The notes under the pieces were generated by a model that was not told the DNA's origin, ran no database searches, and saw nothing but the letters and a program-made list of their open reading frames with translations. Shown piece after piece: positions 63,543-64,000 of a stretch of DNA of 64,000 bases. Location of the stretch: positions 55,354-119,353 of the forward strand of contig NZ_VSRY01000166.1 of assembly GCF_008271805.1 (NCBI RefSeq), written 5' to 3'. The position numbers and the translations under genes are program-made. Every line of letters starts with the position of its first letter. Position 1 is the first letter of the stretch. The DNA is from Streptomyces sp. TRM49041. Its GTDB lineage: Bacteria > Actinomycetota > Actinomycetes > Streptomycetales > Streptomycetaceae.

Positions 63543-64000
63543 GGGTGCTGCTGCTCGGCGCCACCGGATTCCTCGGCCGCTTCGTCGCCGACCGGCTGCT
63601 CGCCGACCCGGCGGTGCACCTCACCGCCCTCGGCCGCCGCGACGACTCCGACGTGCGCTTCGACCTCGCCAACGGGAGCCCGGGTGCGCTCACCCGGTTC
63701 CTGGACGCCGTCCATCCGGGTGTCGTCATCAACTGCGCGGGCGCCACGCGCGGCGGCGCCCGGGAGCTGACCCGGCACAACACCGTCGCCGTCGCCACCG
63801 TCTGCGAGGCGCTGCGCCGCAGCCGCTGCGGCGCCCGCATGGTCCAGGTCGGCTGCGCCTCCGAGTACGGGCCGTCGCAGCCCGGCTCGTCGACCGCTGA
63901 GGACGCCGTGCCCCGCCCGGGCGGCCCGTACGGCGTGTCCAAGCTCGCAGCGACCGAACTGGTCCTCGGCTCCGGCCTGGACGCCGTCGTCCTTCGGGTC
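63539..64000 (+). CDS. NAD-dependent epimerase/dehydratase, truncated by window end
   Basis: Partial: 154 codons to the window edge with no stop. The N-terminal Rossmann NAD site is LLLGATGFLGRFVADRLL (about 4-21), then VVINCAGATRGG, a Ser/Tyr region GCASEYGPS and the catalytic-type YGVSK at about 138-142 (YxxxK). This is an extended SDR, probably acting on a nucleotide sugar as part of the cluster begun by the PelF-like gene. Confidence 0.85.
   Translation, partial: MRVLLLGATGFLGRFVADRLLADPAVHLTALGRRDDSDVRFDLANGSPGALTRFLDAVHPGVVINCAGATRGGARELTRHNTVAVATVCEALRRSRCGARMVQVGCASEYGPSQPGSSTAEDAVPRPGGPYGVSKLAATELVLGSGLDAVVLRV

Overview
The window is chromosomal DNA of a Streptomyces or very close actinomycete. 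The evidence is very high GC with strong GC3 bias, frequent GTG starts, a bldK-type oligopeptide permease, mycothiol biosynthesis (mshB), a 7Fe ferredoxin, an actinobacterial sigE-rseA-htrA-tatB block and several genes known only from actinobacteria. I see no tRNA, rRNA, CRISPR array, insertion sequence or prophage. It reads as core chromosome with a few fast-evolving genes.

Layout. 0.8-7.0 kb: a five-gene peptide ABC transporter in the order permease, lipoprotein, permease, ATPase, ATPase, which fits bldKABCDE (peptide import needed for aerial growth in S. coelicolor). 7.4-13.1 kb: a second complete peptide transporter in the order lipoprotein, permease, permease, ATPase, ATPase. 13.3-19.4 kb: an S9 prolyl oligopeptidase, a tiny membrane protein, mshB, a small membrane protein and a VanW/peptidoglycan-binding membrane protein. 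19.6-23.6 kb (minus strand): a 1171-residue secreted ALF-repeat and coiled-coil protein with the layout of UmbC, the scaffold-toxin subunit of Streptomyces umbrella toxin particles, followed by a lipoprotein that is a good candidate for its immunity partner. This is the most interesting locus here, because I cannot recognise its C-terminal toxin domain.

24.2-35.8 kb: housekeeping genes including SirB1-like, GNAT, ferredoxin, two diaminopimelate pathway genes (dapC, dapE), a LOG protein, a FolP2-type dihydropteroate synthase homologue lacking the usual pABA loop, a DivIVA-like protein, 3-methyladenine DNA glycosylase I, an enoyl-CoA hydratase homologue, a DUF3117 protein and an O-methyltransferase. 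35.9-46.6 kb: the envelope-stress block sigE, anti-sigma factor, htrA, tatB, then mrp, DUF1003, an MgtE/CBS protein, a lipoprotein and corA. From dapE to corA the gene order largely follows M. tuberculosis Rv1202-Rv1239.

47-60.4 kb: a SUFU-domain protein, PHP phosphoesterase, MarC protein, NYN nuclease-like protein, hydrolases, and a second block that follows M. tuberculosis Rv3207c-Rv3211 (DEAD-box helicase, ferritin-like/MiaE-like protein, DUF3107, TetR regulator, DUF3152 secreted metalloprotease-like protein). 60.6-64 kb: the start of an exopolysaccharide cluster (PelF-like glycosyltransferase, membrane protein, NAD-dependent epimerase) that runs off the right edge. Many convergent or operon ends carry long perfect GC hairpins, listed as terminators.
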